From contig NZ_QJTF01000006.1 in the NCBI RefSeq assembly GCF_003217235.1, positions 1 through 64,000 of the forward strand: 64,000 nt of DNA. Direction: 5' to 3'. Below, piece by piece: positions 45,405-54,401 of this stretch. Both the position numbers and the translations under genes were made by a program. The stretch is from Paramesorhizobium leguminum (GTDB lineage: Bacteria > Pseudomonadota > Alphaproteobacteria > Rhizobiales > Rhizobiaceae). The notes beneath the pieces are model-generated. The model saw only the letters and a program-made list of their open reading frames with translations. It searched no databases and was not told the DNA's origin. The first letter of the stretch is position 1. Every line of letters begins with the position of its first letter.

Positions 45405-46436
45405 TCATCGCTCCGTCAGTTTCAGCTCGATGCGGCGGTTGCGGCTTCTGGCATCCGGCGTGTCAGCGGGATCGAGCGACTGATATTCGCCGAAGCCGGC
45501 GGCCACCAGGCGATTGGCCGGGACGCCGTTGGCAACGAGAAATTTCACCACGGCGACAGCGCGCGCCGACGAAAGCTCCCAATTGTCGCGGAAGCGGCCG
45601 GTGCCTGCGAGCGGGACGTTGTCCGTGTGGCCATCGACGCGCAGAACCCAGTTTATGTCGCCGGGAATTTCCTTGTTCAACTGGATGATGGCGTCGGCGA
45701 GCTTTTTCATCTCGTCCTGTCCGGCGGTGCTGATATCGGCCGACCCGCTGGAAAACAGCACCTCCGACTGGAAGACGAAACGGTCGCCGACAATGCGGAT
45801 GTTCTCGCGGTCGGACAGAATCTCGCGCAAGCGCCCGAAGAAATCGGAGCGGTAACGGTTGAGTTCCTGCACACGCTGAGCCAGCGCCACGTTCAGCCGC
45901 TTGCCGAGATCGGCGATCTTGGCGTTGGATTCGCGGTCGCGTGACTCCGAGGCGTTCAGCGCTTCTTCCAGCGCGCCGATCTGACGGCGAAGCGCGGCGA
46001 TCTGCTGGTTCAGTAGTTCAACTTGCGATAGCGCCCGGGCACTGACCTGTTTCTCTGCTTCAAGATTGCTCGATAGCTCGCCGATGCGGCCTTCCGCTGC
46101 CGCGCCGGCACCTGCCCCCGCGCTCAAAAGAGATTGCAGGCGGGAGCGTTCGCTTTCCGCCTGCGTCAACGATGCCTGCAGATCGGTAAGCGAATCCTGC
46201 AAATCCTGTTTGTTGCTGCGTTCCAGGGAGAGAAGTTGCGTCAATTCGTTGATCTGGCTGTTGAGCCGGCTCAGCACTTCATCCTTGCTCGTCACCTCGC
46301 GGGAGAGGAGGAATTGCGCCAGCACGAAAACCGATAGCAGAAACATGATCGCGAGCAGCAATGTCGACAGCGCATCGACGAAGCCAGGCCAGTAATCAAC
46401 CGTCCGCTGCTGGCGGCGATTGCGAGCGAGCGCCAT
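45405..46436 (-). CDS. OmpA/MotB-like membrane-anchored coiled-coil protein
   Basis: 343-aa inner-membrane protein: one N-terminal transmembrane helix at about 18-42 (WPGFVDALSTLLLAIMFLLS) carrying a potentially proton-linked Asp (D21), a long periplasmic coiled coil at about 45-205, and a C-terminal OmpA peptidoglycan-binding domain at about 230-343 (DGHTDNVPL, SRNRRIELKL). Layout matches the MotB/ZorB half of a stator. Its start is 2 bases past the stop of the MotA-like gene. It is not flagellar MotB: the plug sequence and context differ. Function unknown. Confidence 0.85.
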   Translation of the reverse strand: MALARNRRQQRTVDYWPGFVDALSTLLLAIMFLLSVFVLAQFLLSREVTSKDEVLSRLNSQINELTQLLSLERSNKQDLQDSLTDLQASLTQAESERSRLQSLLSAGAGAGAAAEGRIGELSSNLEAEKQVSARALSQVELLNQQIAALRRQIGALEEALNASESRDRESNAKIADLGKRLNVALAQRVQELNRYRSDFFGRLREILSDRENIRIVGDRFVFQSEVLFSSGSADISTAGQDEMKKLADAIIQLNKEIPGDINWVLRVDGHTDNVPLAGTGRFRDNWELSSARAVAVVKFLVANGVPANRLVAAGFGEYQSLDPADTPDARSRNRRIELKLTER

Positions 46437-46438
46437 GG

Positions 46439-47473
46439 CTATTTCACCTCGCGGTGCTGTTGCTTGGCGATTGCGGTGGCGAGCTTATCGAGCGTGGCGC
46501 GGGTCGCTTTTTGCTCATCCGCCTGGTTTCCCATCCAGTCGCGCACCAATTGCTGCTCGTTGCGCATGTTCTTGACCAGACCCTGAATGCCCTCCGCGAG
46601 ATTGGCCAGCGCCGCGGTGGTGCGTTGACCGGGGGCGCCGGCATCGTGCATGGACTGCATCCGTTCGGCGAGCGCGCGAAGTTCATCGGTGGTTCCGGAC
46701 GCGCCTTCCTGACCGATCAGGTCCGAACCCAGATCGGTGACCGAGGAGAGCCAGTTTTCCAGTTCCGTATAGAAACGGTTTTGGGCACGCCCCGCCTGCA
46801 GGTCGAGAAAGCCGAGAATGAGCGAACCGGACAGGCCGAAGAGCGAGGAGGAAAAGGCCGTGCCCATGCCGCGCAACGGCGCTTGCAGCCCTGTTTTCAG
46901 GGCATCCAGCATGTCATTTGTATTGCCGCCCTTCGGGTCGAGCGACTGAATGGTCTGGCTGATCGAGCCTATGGTTTCGAGCAGGCCCCAGAAGGTGCCG
47001 AGCAGGCCCAGAAAGACCAGAAGGCCGATCAGATAGCGTGAGATATCGCGGCTTTCATCAAGGCGCGTAGCGATGGAATCGAGGATCGAGCGCATCGAAC
47101 TGGTGGAGAGCGCCATCGACTGGCGACGGCCGATCAGTGCGCGCATGGGAGCCAGCAGCACTGGATCGCGCCCGCTTCTTTCTTCGAAGCCGCCACGAAA
47201 TGAATTGACCCAGCGGATCTCCGGGAAAAGCCGCAGCACCTGGCCGAAGGCAAGCAGGATGCCGATCAGGAGAACGCCGAGAATGAGGCCGTTCAAGCCG
47301 GGATTGGTGAAGAAAAACACCTGGATCTGGCGTAGCAGAATGGCGCCGAGGAAAGCCACGATAATCAGGAAGATCACCATCGCCAGAACGACGATACGGG
47401 GGCTCGACAGTCTGTAGGGATCGAAATCCGCGCCGAACTCCCGATCCGTTTTCGTTGCTTTCGCTCTTGCCAT
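46439..47473 (-). CDS. MotA/TolQ/ExbB-like proton-channel protein
   Basis: 344-aa inner-membrane protein: hydrophobic segments at about 27-50 and 60-80, then a cytoplasmic stretch, then two more at about 145-175 (LIGLLVFLGLLGTFWGLLET) and 195-225, the region that forms a proton channel in MotA/TolQ/ExbB. A C-terminal helical cytoplasmic tail follows. Operon partner of the OmpA-like gene (2-base gap). Together they form a stator-like pair distinct from TolQR further along. I recall this pair as conserved in Rhizobiales, without an assigned role. Confidence 0.83.
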   Translation of the reverse strand: MARAKATKTDREFGADFDPYRLSSPRIVVLAMVIFLIIVAFLGAILLRQIQVFFFTNPGLNGLILGVLLIGILLAFGQVLRLFPEIRWVNSFRGGFEERSGRDPVLLAPMRALIGRRQSMALSTSSMRSILDSIATRLDESRDISRYLIGLLVFLGLLGTFWGLLETIGSISQTIQSLDPKGGNTNDMLDALKTGLQAPLRGMGTAFSSSLFGLSGSLILGFLDLQAGRAQNRFYTELENWLSSVTDLGSDLIGQEGASGTTDELRALAERMQSMHDAGAPGQRTTAALANLAEGIQGLVKNMRNEQQLVRDWMGNQADEQKATRATLDKLATAIAKQQHREVK

Positions 47474-47670
47474 GAATTCCCACTCCTCAACCCGTAATAA
47501 CCCGTATTAACAGGGGCATTGCCGGATGCGGAGATTAACTGAAATTATGGCAGCCGTCACGCGGGCGACGGCATAATTCCTTCAATGAAATTCGATTCTA
47601 TGGAATGGAATTACGCAGTATTCCAGAGTGTTAGAACGTCCTCTACGCGTCCAATCGGACGCGCGTCTCT

Positions 47671-48462
47671 CTAGACGGGCTTTTTCAGAACCTGCAGCAA
47701 GGCGGATTGGATGGCCTCATTGCCCGCGACGATCGATTTTGTCTCGAACATATCCTGGCCGCCATTCTTGTCGGAGAGGAAGCCGCCTGCCTCGCGCACG
47801 AGAAGAATACCCGCGCCGATATCCCAGGGATGAAGCGCGTCTTCCCAAAAGCCGTCAAGGCGTCCGGCGGCGACATAGGCGAGATCGAGTGCTGCAGCGC
47901 CCATGCGGCGGATGCCCGCCGTCTCGCCCATGACATTGCGCAATTCGAGCAGGTAGTTGCCGTGATGGCCGCGGCCCAGATGCGGAACGCCCGTGCCGAT
48001 GACCGCATCCGACAATTTTGTGCGGGCTGCAACGCGCAGGCGGCGATCGTTCAGGAAGGCGCCGCCTCCGCGCTCGGCGGTGTAAAGCTCGTCCATGGCC
48101 GGATTGTAGATCACGCCGGCGACGATCTGCCCCTGGCGCTCCAGTGCGATGGATACGCCGAACACCGGTATGCCGTGCAGAAAATTGGTCGTGCCGTCGA
48201 GCGGATCGACCAGCCAGCGGTGCTGGCCGTCGCTGCCTTCGATGGCGCCGGATTCCTCCATGAGGAAGCTGTAGTCCGGCCGCGCGCGGCGCAGTTCCGC
48301 ATAGACGATGTCCTCGGCGCGTTTGTCCGCCTGGCTGACATAATCGCCGGGGCCTTTCAGGGAGACCTGGAGGTTCTGTACCTCGCCGAAATCGCGCGCA
48401 AGCGAGCGCCCGGCCTTCACCGCGGCCTGGACCATGACATTGAGTATCGCCGAACGCGCCAT
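47671..48462 (-). CDS. suhB: Inositol monophosphatase family protein (SuhB-like)
   Basis: 263-aa metal-dependent phosphatase. Motifs: GDYVSQADKRAED at about 39-51, EESG at 69-72, DPLDGTTNFLHG at 86-97, and HPWDIGAGILLVREAGG at about 210-226, giving all metal ligands. SuhB proteins dephosphorylate inositol-1-phosphate and also act in rRNA antitermination in enterobacteria. The gene name is by similarity. Next to efp on the same strand, with repeat A6 in between. Confidence 0.9.
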   Translation of the reverse strand: MARSAILNVMVQAAVKAGRSLARDFGEVQNLQVSLKGPGDYVSQADKRAEDIVYAELRRARPDYSFLMEESGAIEGSDGQHRWLVDPLDGTTNFLHGIPVFGVSIALERQGQIVAGVIYNPAMDELYTAERGGGAFLNDRRLRVAARTKLSDAVIGTGVPHLGRGHHGNYLLELRNVMGETAGIRRMGAAALDLAYVAAGRLDGFWEDALHPWDIGAGILLVREAGGFLSDKNGGQDMFETKSIVAGNEAIQSALLQVLKKPV

Positions 48463-48502
48463 TTCTTAATTCCTGTTACTTGCAAATGTTGGTTCCAGGC
48501 AC

Positions 48503-48661
48503 ACCCCCCTCTGCCCTGCCGGGCATCTCCCCCTCAAGGGGGGAGATTACGCCTTCATCAACATGCGGCACCAATCGCAAACCTTGCAGAATGAAGGCGA
48601 AGGGCGATGTCAGCCAATCTCCCCTCTTGAGGGGGAGATGCCCGGCAGGGCAGAGGGGGGT
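48503..48661. repeat. Repeat family A, copy 6 (inverted pair)
   Basis: Complete copy between efp and the suhB-like gene, both on the minus strand; one base change (CCCCTCTTGAGG) in the right-arm palindrome. Confidence 0.92.
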
Positions 48662-48685
48662 ATTGCCCCGCCGGCATTTCGTTAA

Positions 48686-49249
48686 TTAATCCGCGCGACG
48701 GACATAGGTCAGTTCATTGGTATCGACGATCACGCGCTCGCCCGATCCGATGAAGGGTGGGACGAGGATGCGGATGCCGTTTTCGAGCATGGCCGGCTTA
48801 TAAGAGGCACTTGCCGTCTGGCCTTTCACCACAGGGTCTGCCTCGGTGATTGTGAGCGTCACATAATCAGGCAGGCGAATGCCGATCGGCTTTTCTTCGT
48901 AAAGCTCGACCGTGACCATCATGCCGTCCTGCAGGAAGGCGGCGCGATCACCGACGAAATCTTTTTGCAACTCGAGTTGCTCGTAGCTCTCGGTATCCAT
49001 GAAAATCAACGCATCGCCCTGTTCGTAAAGGAACGAGAAGTCTTTCTGTTCCAGGCGAACGCGCTCGACCGTTTCGGCGGAGCGGAAGCGCTCGTTGAGC
49101 TTGGTGCCGTCGATGAGGTTTTTCAATTCGACCTGATTGTAGGCGCCGCCCTTGCCGGGCTTCACCGCGTTGGTCTTCACCGCGGCCCAGAGGCTGCCGT
49201 TGTGCTCGATGACATTGCCTGGGCGGATTTCGTTTCCGTTGATCTTCAT
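48686..49249 (-). CDS. efp: Translation elongation factor P
   Basis: 187-aa L-shaped factor that relieves ribosome stalling at polyproline. KOW-like N domain with [15 protein letters not shown]; the tip lysine is K33, the residue that is beta-lysylated in EpmA/B organisms. OB domains II and III end with [20 protein letters not shown]. Length and all domains are normal. Transcribed before the suhB-like gene. Confidence 0.96.
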   Translation of the reverse strand: MKINGNEIRPGNVIEHNGSLWAAVKTNAVKPGKGGAYNQVELKNLIDGTKLNERFRSAETVERVRLEQKDFSFLYEQGDALIFMDTESYEQLELQKDFVGDRAAFLQDGMMVTVELYEEKPIGIRLPDYVTLTITEADPVVKGQTASASYKPAMLENGIRILVPPFIGSGERVIVDTNELTYVRRAD

Positions 49250-49405
49250 GGAATTGTTCCGGATCTAATCTGAGAAGGGGCGGGCTCAGCCGATAATAAC
49301 ATAAGCCGCAGCAATCGGGGCTCCCAAGACCATAAATTGCGAATTTGCGCAAGCTTGGAGGCAGGCGAACTTTCTGAGCAGGATGTAATTAAGCTGAAAT
49401 GGGGC

Positions 49406-50389
49406 CTAGCGAAGCTTGCCGGCGCGGGCGATGGCTTCCTTTATCTGAGCCTCGTCGAGACCGTCCATGAACGAGTCGAGATCGTGGGCGGAGAGACCGG
49501 CGCGGCGGGCTACGATATACCATGCGGCGGCCTCGACGGAATTTCCCTCCGTGCCGATGCCATCGCGATAGAGCCGGGCGAGGCGGGCCTGTGCCGCTAC
49601 GTTGCCGGTAAGGGCGGCGCGGTGCATCCAGCGGAAGCCGGCCTTGTAATCGCGCACGCCGCCGCGCCCTTCGATGTACCAGCTGGCCAGATCGAGCTGG
49701 GCCGTGTCGAAACCCTGTTTCGCCGCCCGCTCGAGGAATTCGCGTGCCTTTTTGTCGTCGCGCGGAATTTTCAGCGTGCCGTTGGCATAGATCTGGCTGA
49801 CGCCATATTCGCCATCGGCAAGGCGCGCCTGCGCCGCCTTCATGAACCAGGGAAACGCCTTGTCCAGCCCGGTTTCGCCGGGGTGGTTCGCCATCATCAG
49901 CTGACCATAATTATATTGCGCCATCGGATTGCCAGCCTCGGCGGCTGCCTGCATCAGCTTCTCGCCCTTTGCCTTATCGCGCGGGATGTGCTTGCCCTGC
50001 AGCAGCATGGCGCCATAACGGAACTGCGCTTCCGTCACGCCTTGCTCCGCCGCTTTTTCATACCAGCGCGCCGCTTCTGCCTGGTTGACCGGAACGCCCA
50101 GCCCACGCGCGTAAATTTCCGCCGCAAGCAGCTGCGCGGCAGGGTCGCCTTTTTCAGCGCGCGGCAGCGCCAGATTGAGGGCGGTAAGATAAAGCCCGCG
50201 TTGGAATGCGCCGAAAGCGTCATCGGCCGGCTTGTCGCCGAAGCGGTCCATGGACGGTAAGGTATCGGTTGAGGCCGGTTGCCTGAGCATGGCCGGCTTG
50301 TCGTCCTTTTCCGTTGGCGCTGCAGCCTGCGCGGTTGCGCCGGGCAGGGCGGCGGAAATCGCAAGGGCTATGATCGGCAATCGCTTCAT
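49406..50389 (-). CDS. Sel1-repeat (SLR) exported protein
   Basis: 327-aa protein with signal peptide at 1-23 (ending ATAQAAAP) and six or so Sel1-like repeats at about 60-310, each of the form AxxGxxxAQxxLGxxYxxG (for instance AEQGVTEAQFRYGAMLLQGK). SLR proteins scaffold interactions, often in envelope or signalling. The start is 4 bases after the thiE-like stop, so they are co-transcribed. Partner unknown. Confidence 0.86.
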   Translation of the reverse strand: MKRLPIIALAISAALPGATAQAAAPTEKDDKPAMLRQPASTDTLPSMDRFGDKPADDAFGAFQRGLYLTALNLALPRAEKGDPAAQLLAAEIYARGLGVPVNQAEAARWYEKAAEQGVTEAQFRYGAMLLQGKHIPRDKAKGEKLMQAAAEAGNPMAQYNYGQLMMANHPGETGLDKAFPWFMKAAQARLADGEYGVSQIYANGTLKIPRDDKKAREFLERAAKQGFDTAQLDLASWYIEGRGGVRDYKAGFRWMHRAALTGNVAAQARLARLYRDGIGTEGNSVEAAAWYIVARRAGLSAHDLDSFMDGLDEAQIKEAIARAGKLR

Positions 50390-50393
50390 CCGT

Positions 50394-51050
50394 TCAGCTC
50401 TCGAAACGCGGCGCTGTCTCATCAAGCAGCCGGTTGGCCTCGCGCATGGCTTCCGCCGGATCGTCGCTTGCGAATATGGCGGCTCCGAGGGCCACGAACT
50501 CGGCGCCGGTCGCTGCCGCCTGTTCAATGCTTGCGAGGATGTTTCCAGCCTGTACGATGCAGGGGATTTCGACCATCGGCGCCCACCATTCGGCGAGGCC
50601 GATGTTGCGCGAATGCGGCTCGGGCTTCATGTCGGCGCCGACCTTGCCGAACATGACGTAATCAGGCTGCAACTCGCCAATCTCCAATGCGCCGTGGCGG
50701 TCGCGCAAGTTTCCCATGCCGACGATCAGCCGGGGCGCGTGGCGTTCGATGGTGTCCGCGAGATCGGCGATCTTGCCTTCGATGTGCACGCCATCGGCGC
50801 CGACACGGCCGGCAATTTGCGTATCGTTGAGGATCAGTGCCGCCGCGCCCGCGCTTTGGATGACAGGAATGGCCTTTTGCGCCGCCGCCTGGAACGTCGC
50901 TTCGTCGAGGCCTGCGGAATCAAGAATCACGCTCGCCGCATCGCCACCGGAAAGCGCCTTGCGCAAGAGGGCGGCAAGCGCGTCGCTATCCCCAACCGGA
51001 GGGGCGACGAGAACGATACGGCAGCGATTGGCATGGTTCGGCGCGGTCAT
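50394..51050 (-). CDS. thiE: Thiamine-phosphate synthase-like protein
   Basis: 218-aa TIM-barrel protein related to ThiE/TenI: GADGVHIEGK (about 83-92), a phosphate-binding end segment EFVALGAAIFASDD. ThiE couples HMP-diphosphate with thiazole phosphate. The sequence diverges from classical ThiE in several strands (for example MGNLRDRHGALEIG), so it may be a paralogue with another role. Not near the thiBPQ/thiN genes. Paired with a Sel1 protein gene. Confidence 0.72.
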   Translation of the reverse strand: MTAPNHANRCRIVLVAPPVGDSDALAALLRKALSGGDAASVILDSAGLDEATFQAAAQKAIPVIQSAGAAALILNDTQIAGRVGADGVHIEGKIADLADTIERHAPRLIVGMGNLRDRHGALEIGELQPDYVMFGKVGADMKPEPHSRNIGLAEWWAPMVEIPCIVQAGNILASIEQAAATGAEFVALGAAIFASDDPAEAMREANRLLDETAPRFES

Positions 51051-51216
51051 GGGATAAGCCTAAGGTCAAGAAGATGATGGAATTCGGGCATAGAGCATGG
51101 TTTGCTGGTTGAACAGCCCTCTTAATGCGATGCGGTGAGTCGTGTATTGCATGAAACGTACCTCGTCATCGGTGTGGCGGAGGGGTATTAATCCTTGTTC
51201 CCGCTGAGTCCATTCC

Positions 51217-51984
51217 ATGCACAGTCTTCTCGCCGACCCCTGGTTCTATGCAACCGCTCTTCCGGCTGTCATCCTCGTCGGCCTTTCCAAGGGGGGGCTC
51301 GGCGGCGCGATGGGGCAGCTTGGCGTGCCGCTGATGACGCTGGTGATTGCCCCCGTGCAGGCGGCGGCGATCATGCTGCCGATCCTCATCGTGATGGACG
51401 TGGCGAGCCTTTGGGCCTGGCGTGGCTACCGTGATGTCAAGACGCTCAAATATATGCTGCCCGGCGGGATTATCGGCATAGCCATCGGCTGGCTGCTGGT
51501 GGCGGTTGTCACCAACGACATGGTGAAGCTTATCGTCGGCGCGGTCGCGGTGCTTTTCGTGCTGCGTTATGTGCTTGCGGGAGCCGCGGGGCGGGCGACG
51601 CCAAAACGGCAGAATTTTGCGGCGGCGACCTTCTGGTCCACGATCGCCGGGTTCACCAGTTTCGTTGCGCATGCGGGCGGTCCTCCTTACCAGATCTATG
51701 CGCTGCCGTTGAGACAGGATCCGAAGATCTATAACGGCACCAGCGTCATCTTCTTCACTGTGATGAACGCCGTGAAGGTCATTCCTTATTTCGCTCTCGG
51801 CCAGTTCGATGCGACCAATCTATCGGCCTCCGCCGTTCTCGCGCCCCTGGCATTTGCCACGCCGCTTGCCGGCGCATGGATCGTGAGGCGGATGAAGCCT
51901 GAGGTCTTTTATCCCTTCATCTACTCCATGGTTTTTCTGACCGGGATGAAGCTCGTTTATGACGGTGTTGCCGCCATGTTTTGA
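51217..51984 (+). CDS. TSUP (TauE/SafE) family sulfite/organo-anion exporter
   Basis: 255-aa inner-membrane protein with about eight helices and the family pattern PAVILVGLSKGGLGGAMGQLGVPLMTL at 8-34. Members export sulfite, sulfoacetate or similar anions. Substrate unknown. Weak ribosome site. Divergent from the thiE-like gene and followed by opgC after 178 bases. Confidence 0.9.
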   Translation: MHSLLADPWFYATALPAVILVGLSKGGLGGAMGQLGVPLMTLVIAPVQAAAIMLPILIVMDVASLWAWRGYRDVKTLKYMLPGGIIGIAIGWLLVAVVTNDMVKLIVGAVAVLFVLRYVLAGAAGRATPKRQNFAAATFWSTIAGFTSFVAHAGGPPYQIYALPLRQDPKIYNGTSVIFFTVMNAVKVIPYFALGQFDATNLSASAVLAPLAFATPLAGAWIVRRMKPEVFYPFIYSMVFLTGMKLVYDGVAAMF

Positions 51985-52162
51985 ACGGACAAGAAAGTTG
52001 AACTGGACGATGCGGAATTCCGTCCCATTTCTTGGGAATATGGCTTCGCTGGCATCGTTTAAACCGGTATACGGCCTATGTAGATTCTGACCTTCGTTGC
52101 CCTGATTAACTGCTTCGTGAACTTGGGATTCCCAAGGTTGCTTCAAATATACAGAGATTAAG

Positions 52163-53356
52163 ATGCTGAATCATTTTAAGCGGGATACCCGTATCGACGT
52201 ATTCAGGGCGCTGGCGCTGCTGACGATCTTCGTCAATCATGTGCCGGGTACGATCTATGAACATCTGACCCATAAGAACCTGGGGTTCTCGGATGCCGCC
52301 GAAGCCTTCGTGCTGATTTCCGGGATCGCGGTGGGGCTCGCCTATGGGACCAAGTTCCAACCGGGCAATCGTCTTCTGACCGGGCTGAAGATGTGGCGGC
52401 GGGCGGGAGTGCTTTATACCACGCACATCATGACCACCATGGCGACGCTTGCCATCTTTGCCGGCACGGCGATCTTCCTCAAGCGGCCGGAGTTCCTGTC
52501 GCAGATCAATATCCAGCCCGTGATGAAACATCCGGTAGAGGCGTTGTTCGGCATCGTCACGCTAGGCCATCAGCTTGGTTATAATAATATTCTCTCGATG
52601 TATGCGGTGCTTCTGCTGATGACGCCGGCATTTCTTCTTCTGGCGCGCCTAAGCCTCGGGCTGATGGTGGGCGTTTCAGGCGTATTCTGGCTTCTGGCGG
52701 GCATCTACCAAATCGCGCCTCACAATTATCCGACTTCCGGATTCTGGTTCCTCAATCCGCTTTCCTGGCAGTTCCTGTTCGTCATAGGCATCGCGGGGAC
52801 CGTGCATGTTCGCCGGGGCGGACGCATTCCGGCCTATCCCTGGCTGATAGGCGCTTCCGCTGCCTATCTCCTGCTCGCGCTCGTATGGGTGCGGCTGCCA
52901 TTGTGGGGTGTCGACCCTTCGATGGGGCTGCCGGCGGTCCTGACGGGATTCGACAAGACGTTTCTTTCAATGCCTCGACTGCTACATGTGCTGGCGGCAA
53001 GCTATATTATCGTCGCGGTCCCGGCGATTTCCAATCTCGCGCGCACGGCGCCCGACCATCCGCTGGCGATCCTCGGCAGGCATTCGCTGCCGGTCTTCAT
53101 CGCAGGCACGATCCTTGCGATGGTCGCGCAGGTGATGAAGCTCATCAATCCAGGTGGTCTTCCCTATGACACGCTGCTGATCGCCACCGGAATCGTCGTG
53201 CAGTTCGCACTCGCCTATTATCTGGAATGGCTGCCGCGCATCGGTTGGGGTGGAAAAACTGCAGCGAAAGCCGCTCCCGTCCAAGCCCAGGAGAGACCTG
53301 CCCAAGCACACGGTGCGGGGATGAAGCCGGGATTTCAGCCTGTCTTGAGCCTGTAA
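52163..53356 (+). CDS. opgC: OpgC-family acyltransferase
   Basis: 397-aa integral membrane protein with about ten helices, matching OpgC (PF10129): RDTRIDVFRALALLTIFVNH at about 5-24 and FVLISGIAVGLAYG at about 50-63. OpgC adds succinyl groups to periplasmic glucans in enterobacteria; in Rhizobiales homologues modify cyclic glucans. The C-terminal ~30 residues are a hydrophilic Ala/Gln-rich tail. Followed by the candidate sRNA. Confidence 0.9.
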   Translation: MLNHFKRDTRIDVFRALALLTIFVNHVPGTIYEHLTHKNLGFSDAAEAFVLISGIAVGLAYGTKFQPGNRLLTGLKMWRRAGVLYTTHIMTTMATLAIFAGTAIFLKRPEFLSQINIQPVMKHPVEALFGIVTLGHQLGYNNILSMYAVLLLMTPAFLLLARLSLGLMVGVSGVFWLLAGIYQIAPHNYPTSGFWFLNPLSWQFLFVIGIAGTVHVRRGGRIPAYPWLIGASAAYLLLALVWVRLPLWGVDPSMGLPAVLTGFDKTFLSMPRLLHVLAASYIIVAVPAISNLARTAPDHPLAILGRHSLPVFIAGTILAMVAQVMKLINPGGLPYDTLLIATGIVVQFALAYYLEWLPRIGWGGKTAAKAAPVQAQERPAQAHGAGMKPGFQPVLSL

Positions 53357-53447
53357 GCCGATTTCATGCAATGAAAGTGGGGCCGCGAAAACGGGGCCGT
53401 GAAAGCTGGCGGGATTAACCGTTCATTAAGGATAAGCGTATTAAATG

Positions 53448-53549
53448 GTTGATATCCAGTTTTCCTGGATACTTACCGAGTGGTTTCGCCACTCTGTTTG
53501 ACGCCTCCCTGTTAAACTCCTGAGAGCCGCTTTCGCGGCTCTTTTTTTG
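53448..53549 (+). ncRNA. Candidate trans-acting sRNA with unpaired anti-Shine-Dalgarno
   Basis: Three stem-loops: TATCCAG/CTGGATA (53453-53471), GAGTGG/CCACTC (53478-53494), then an unpaired linker with CCTCCC at 53504-53509, and a Rho-independent terminator AGAGCCGC/GCGGCTCT (53523-53542) followed by seven T. This layout is typical of Rhizobiales trans-sRNAs (alpha-r families) that block ribosome sites. The 5' end is a guess; the promoter is not clear, so it could also be processed from the opgC 3' UTR. Confidence 0.65.
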
Positions 53550-53734
53550 TTCACAATTTTGTGGGAATGCGCAGATTGCGTTAACCCTTTCTTAAACATA
53601 TTCTTGCGTCGCGGTGTATAGCAATGCAGTTTGCAGTGGGATTCATGCCAAGGCCTGTTTCGCCCATCGCCGGTTCGTGATCGAACCCTCGGAAATGGGT
53701 TCGGATGGGCCCGATTCTAAGATTGCTTATCCGC

Positions 53735-53777
53735 ATGATCCTATCCAAAAAGCTGGTCAACTTTTTGGGGGTCATGC
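53735..53777. repeat. Repeat family F, diverged single copy
   Basis: ATGATCCTATCCAAAAAGCT GGTCAACTTTTTGGGGGTCATGC; same scheme as at 12634. Confidence 0.8.
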
Positions 53778-53827
53778 TCAGGAGATACTGCCTGAAACAA
53801 CGGCAGTGTGGGGTTGCGAAGACGATC

Positions 53828-54343
53828 ATGATCGAACACGAATACCGGAATAATACCATAAGGCTGGCTGAGCGCGTCGTTTTCTCCGATTCGTTCAAAC
53901 CGCTTTACAGGGAGGGGATGAGTCTGGTCGAGGAAGCGGCTGCTTACCTCGACGGTCCGGGCCGCGACGAAGCAAAAATGCTGCCACGCTCCGCAACGCC
54001 GTTTTATGCCGCCGAGTCCATGCGGCTGACGACGCGCCTCATGCAGATCGCATCCTGGCTTCTCCTTCAGCGCGCTGCCCGCAACGGCGAACTGACCCGA
54101 CAGCAAGTGGCGATGGAGAAGGCCAAGGTTCGTCTCGATACATCTTCAGCGGCGGAAGCACTGCCGGGCTGGGCGCAAATGCCGGCGGATTTCATCGATA
54201 TCGTCGAACGCTCGCTGCGCCTGCAGGAGCGGATTAGGCGCATGGATGACGAGGTCTATGGCGCGCCAGGCATTTCCGGCGTGGCCGGCAATCCGGTATC
54301 GGATCAGCTGGTGCTGCTGCAGACGGCCTTTGGTGGACGGTAA
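53828..54343 (+). CDS. DUF1465 family protein
   Basis: 171-aa alphaproteobacterial protein matching DUF1465: LAERVVFSDSFKPLYREGM at about 13-31, then a helical core AESMRLTTRLMQIASWLLLQ at about 62-81. Function unknown; it is consistently found near ruvC and the cell-envelope genes. The start at 53828 is set by family length; upstream is a repeat. A possible regulatory RNA element follows before ruvC. Confidence 0.88.
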   Translation: MIEHEYRNNTIRLAERVVFSDSFKPLYREGMSLVEEAAAYLDGPGRDEAKMLPRSATPFYAAESMRLTTRLMQIASWLLLQRAARNGELTRQQVAMEKAKVRLDTSSAAEALPGWAQMPADFIDIVERSLRLQERIRRMDDEVYGAPGISGVAGNPVSDQLVLLQTAFGGR

Positions 54344-54401
54344 ACCCGTTTGGGCTTGCGCCGCGCCTTGAAATCGTTGGGTGTCGTGGTAATATCCTAA
54401 G

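Larger units (their letters stand above)
53357..53827. other. Intergenic region with sRNA candidate and family F hairpin
   Basis: The 471-base spacer contains the sRNA at 53448-53549, an AT-rich segment at 53550-53620, and the family F hairpin at 53735-53777. No protein gene seen; DUF1465 starts at 53828 even though the frame is open from 53705. Confidence 0.6.

Noticed and set aside
45405-47473. Zorya anti-phage system
   Set aside because: ZorA/ZorB-like architecture only; no ZorC/D/E nuclease or helicase genes next to it, and neighbours are housekeeping genes.
46439-47473. Flagellar stator MotA
   Set aside because: No flagellar genes nearby, and the partner lacks MotB-specific plug features.
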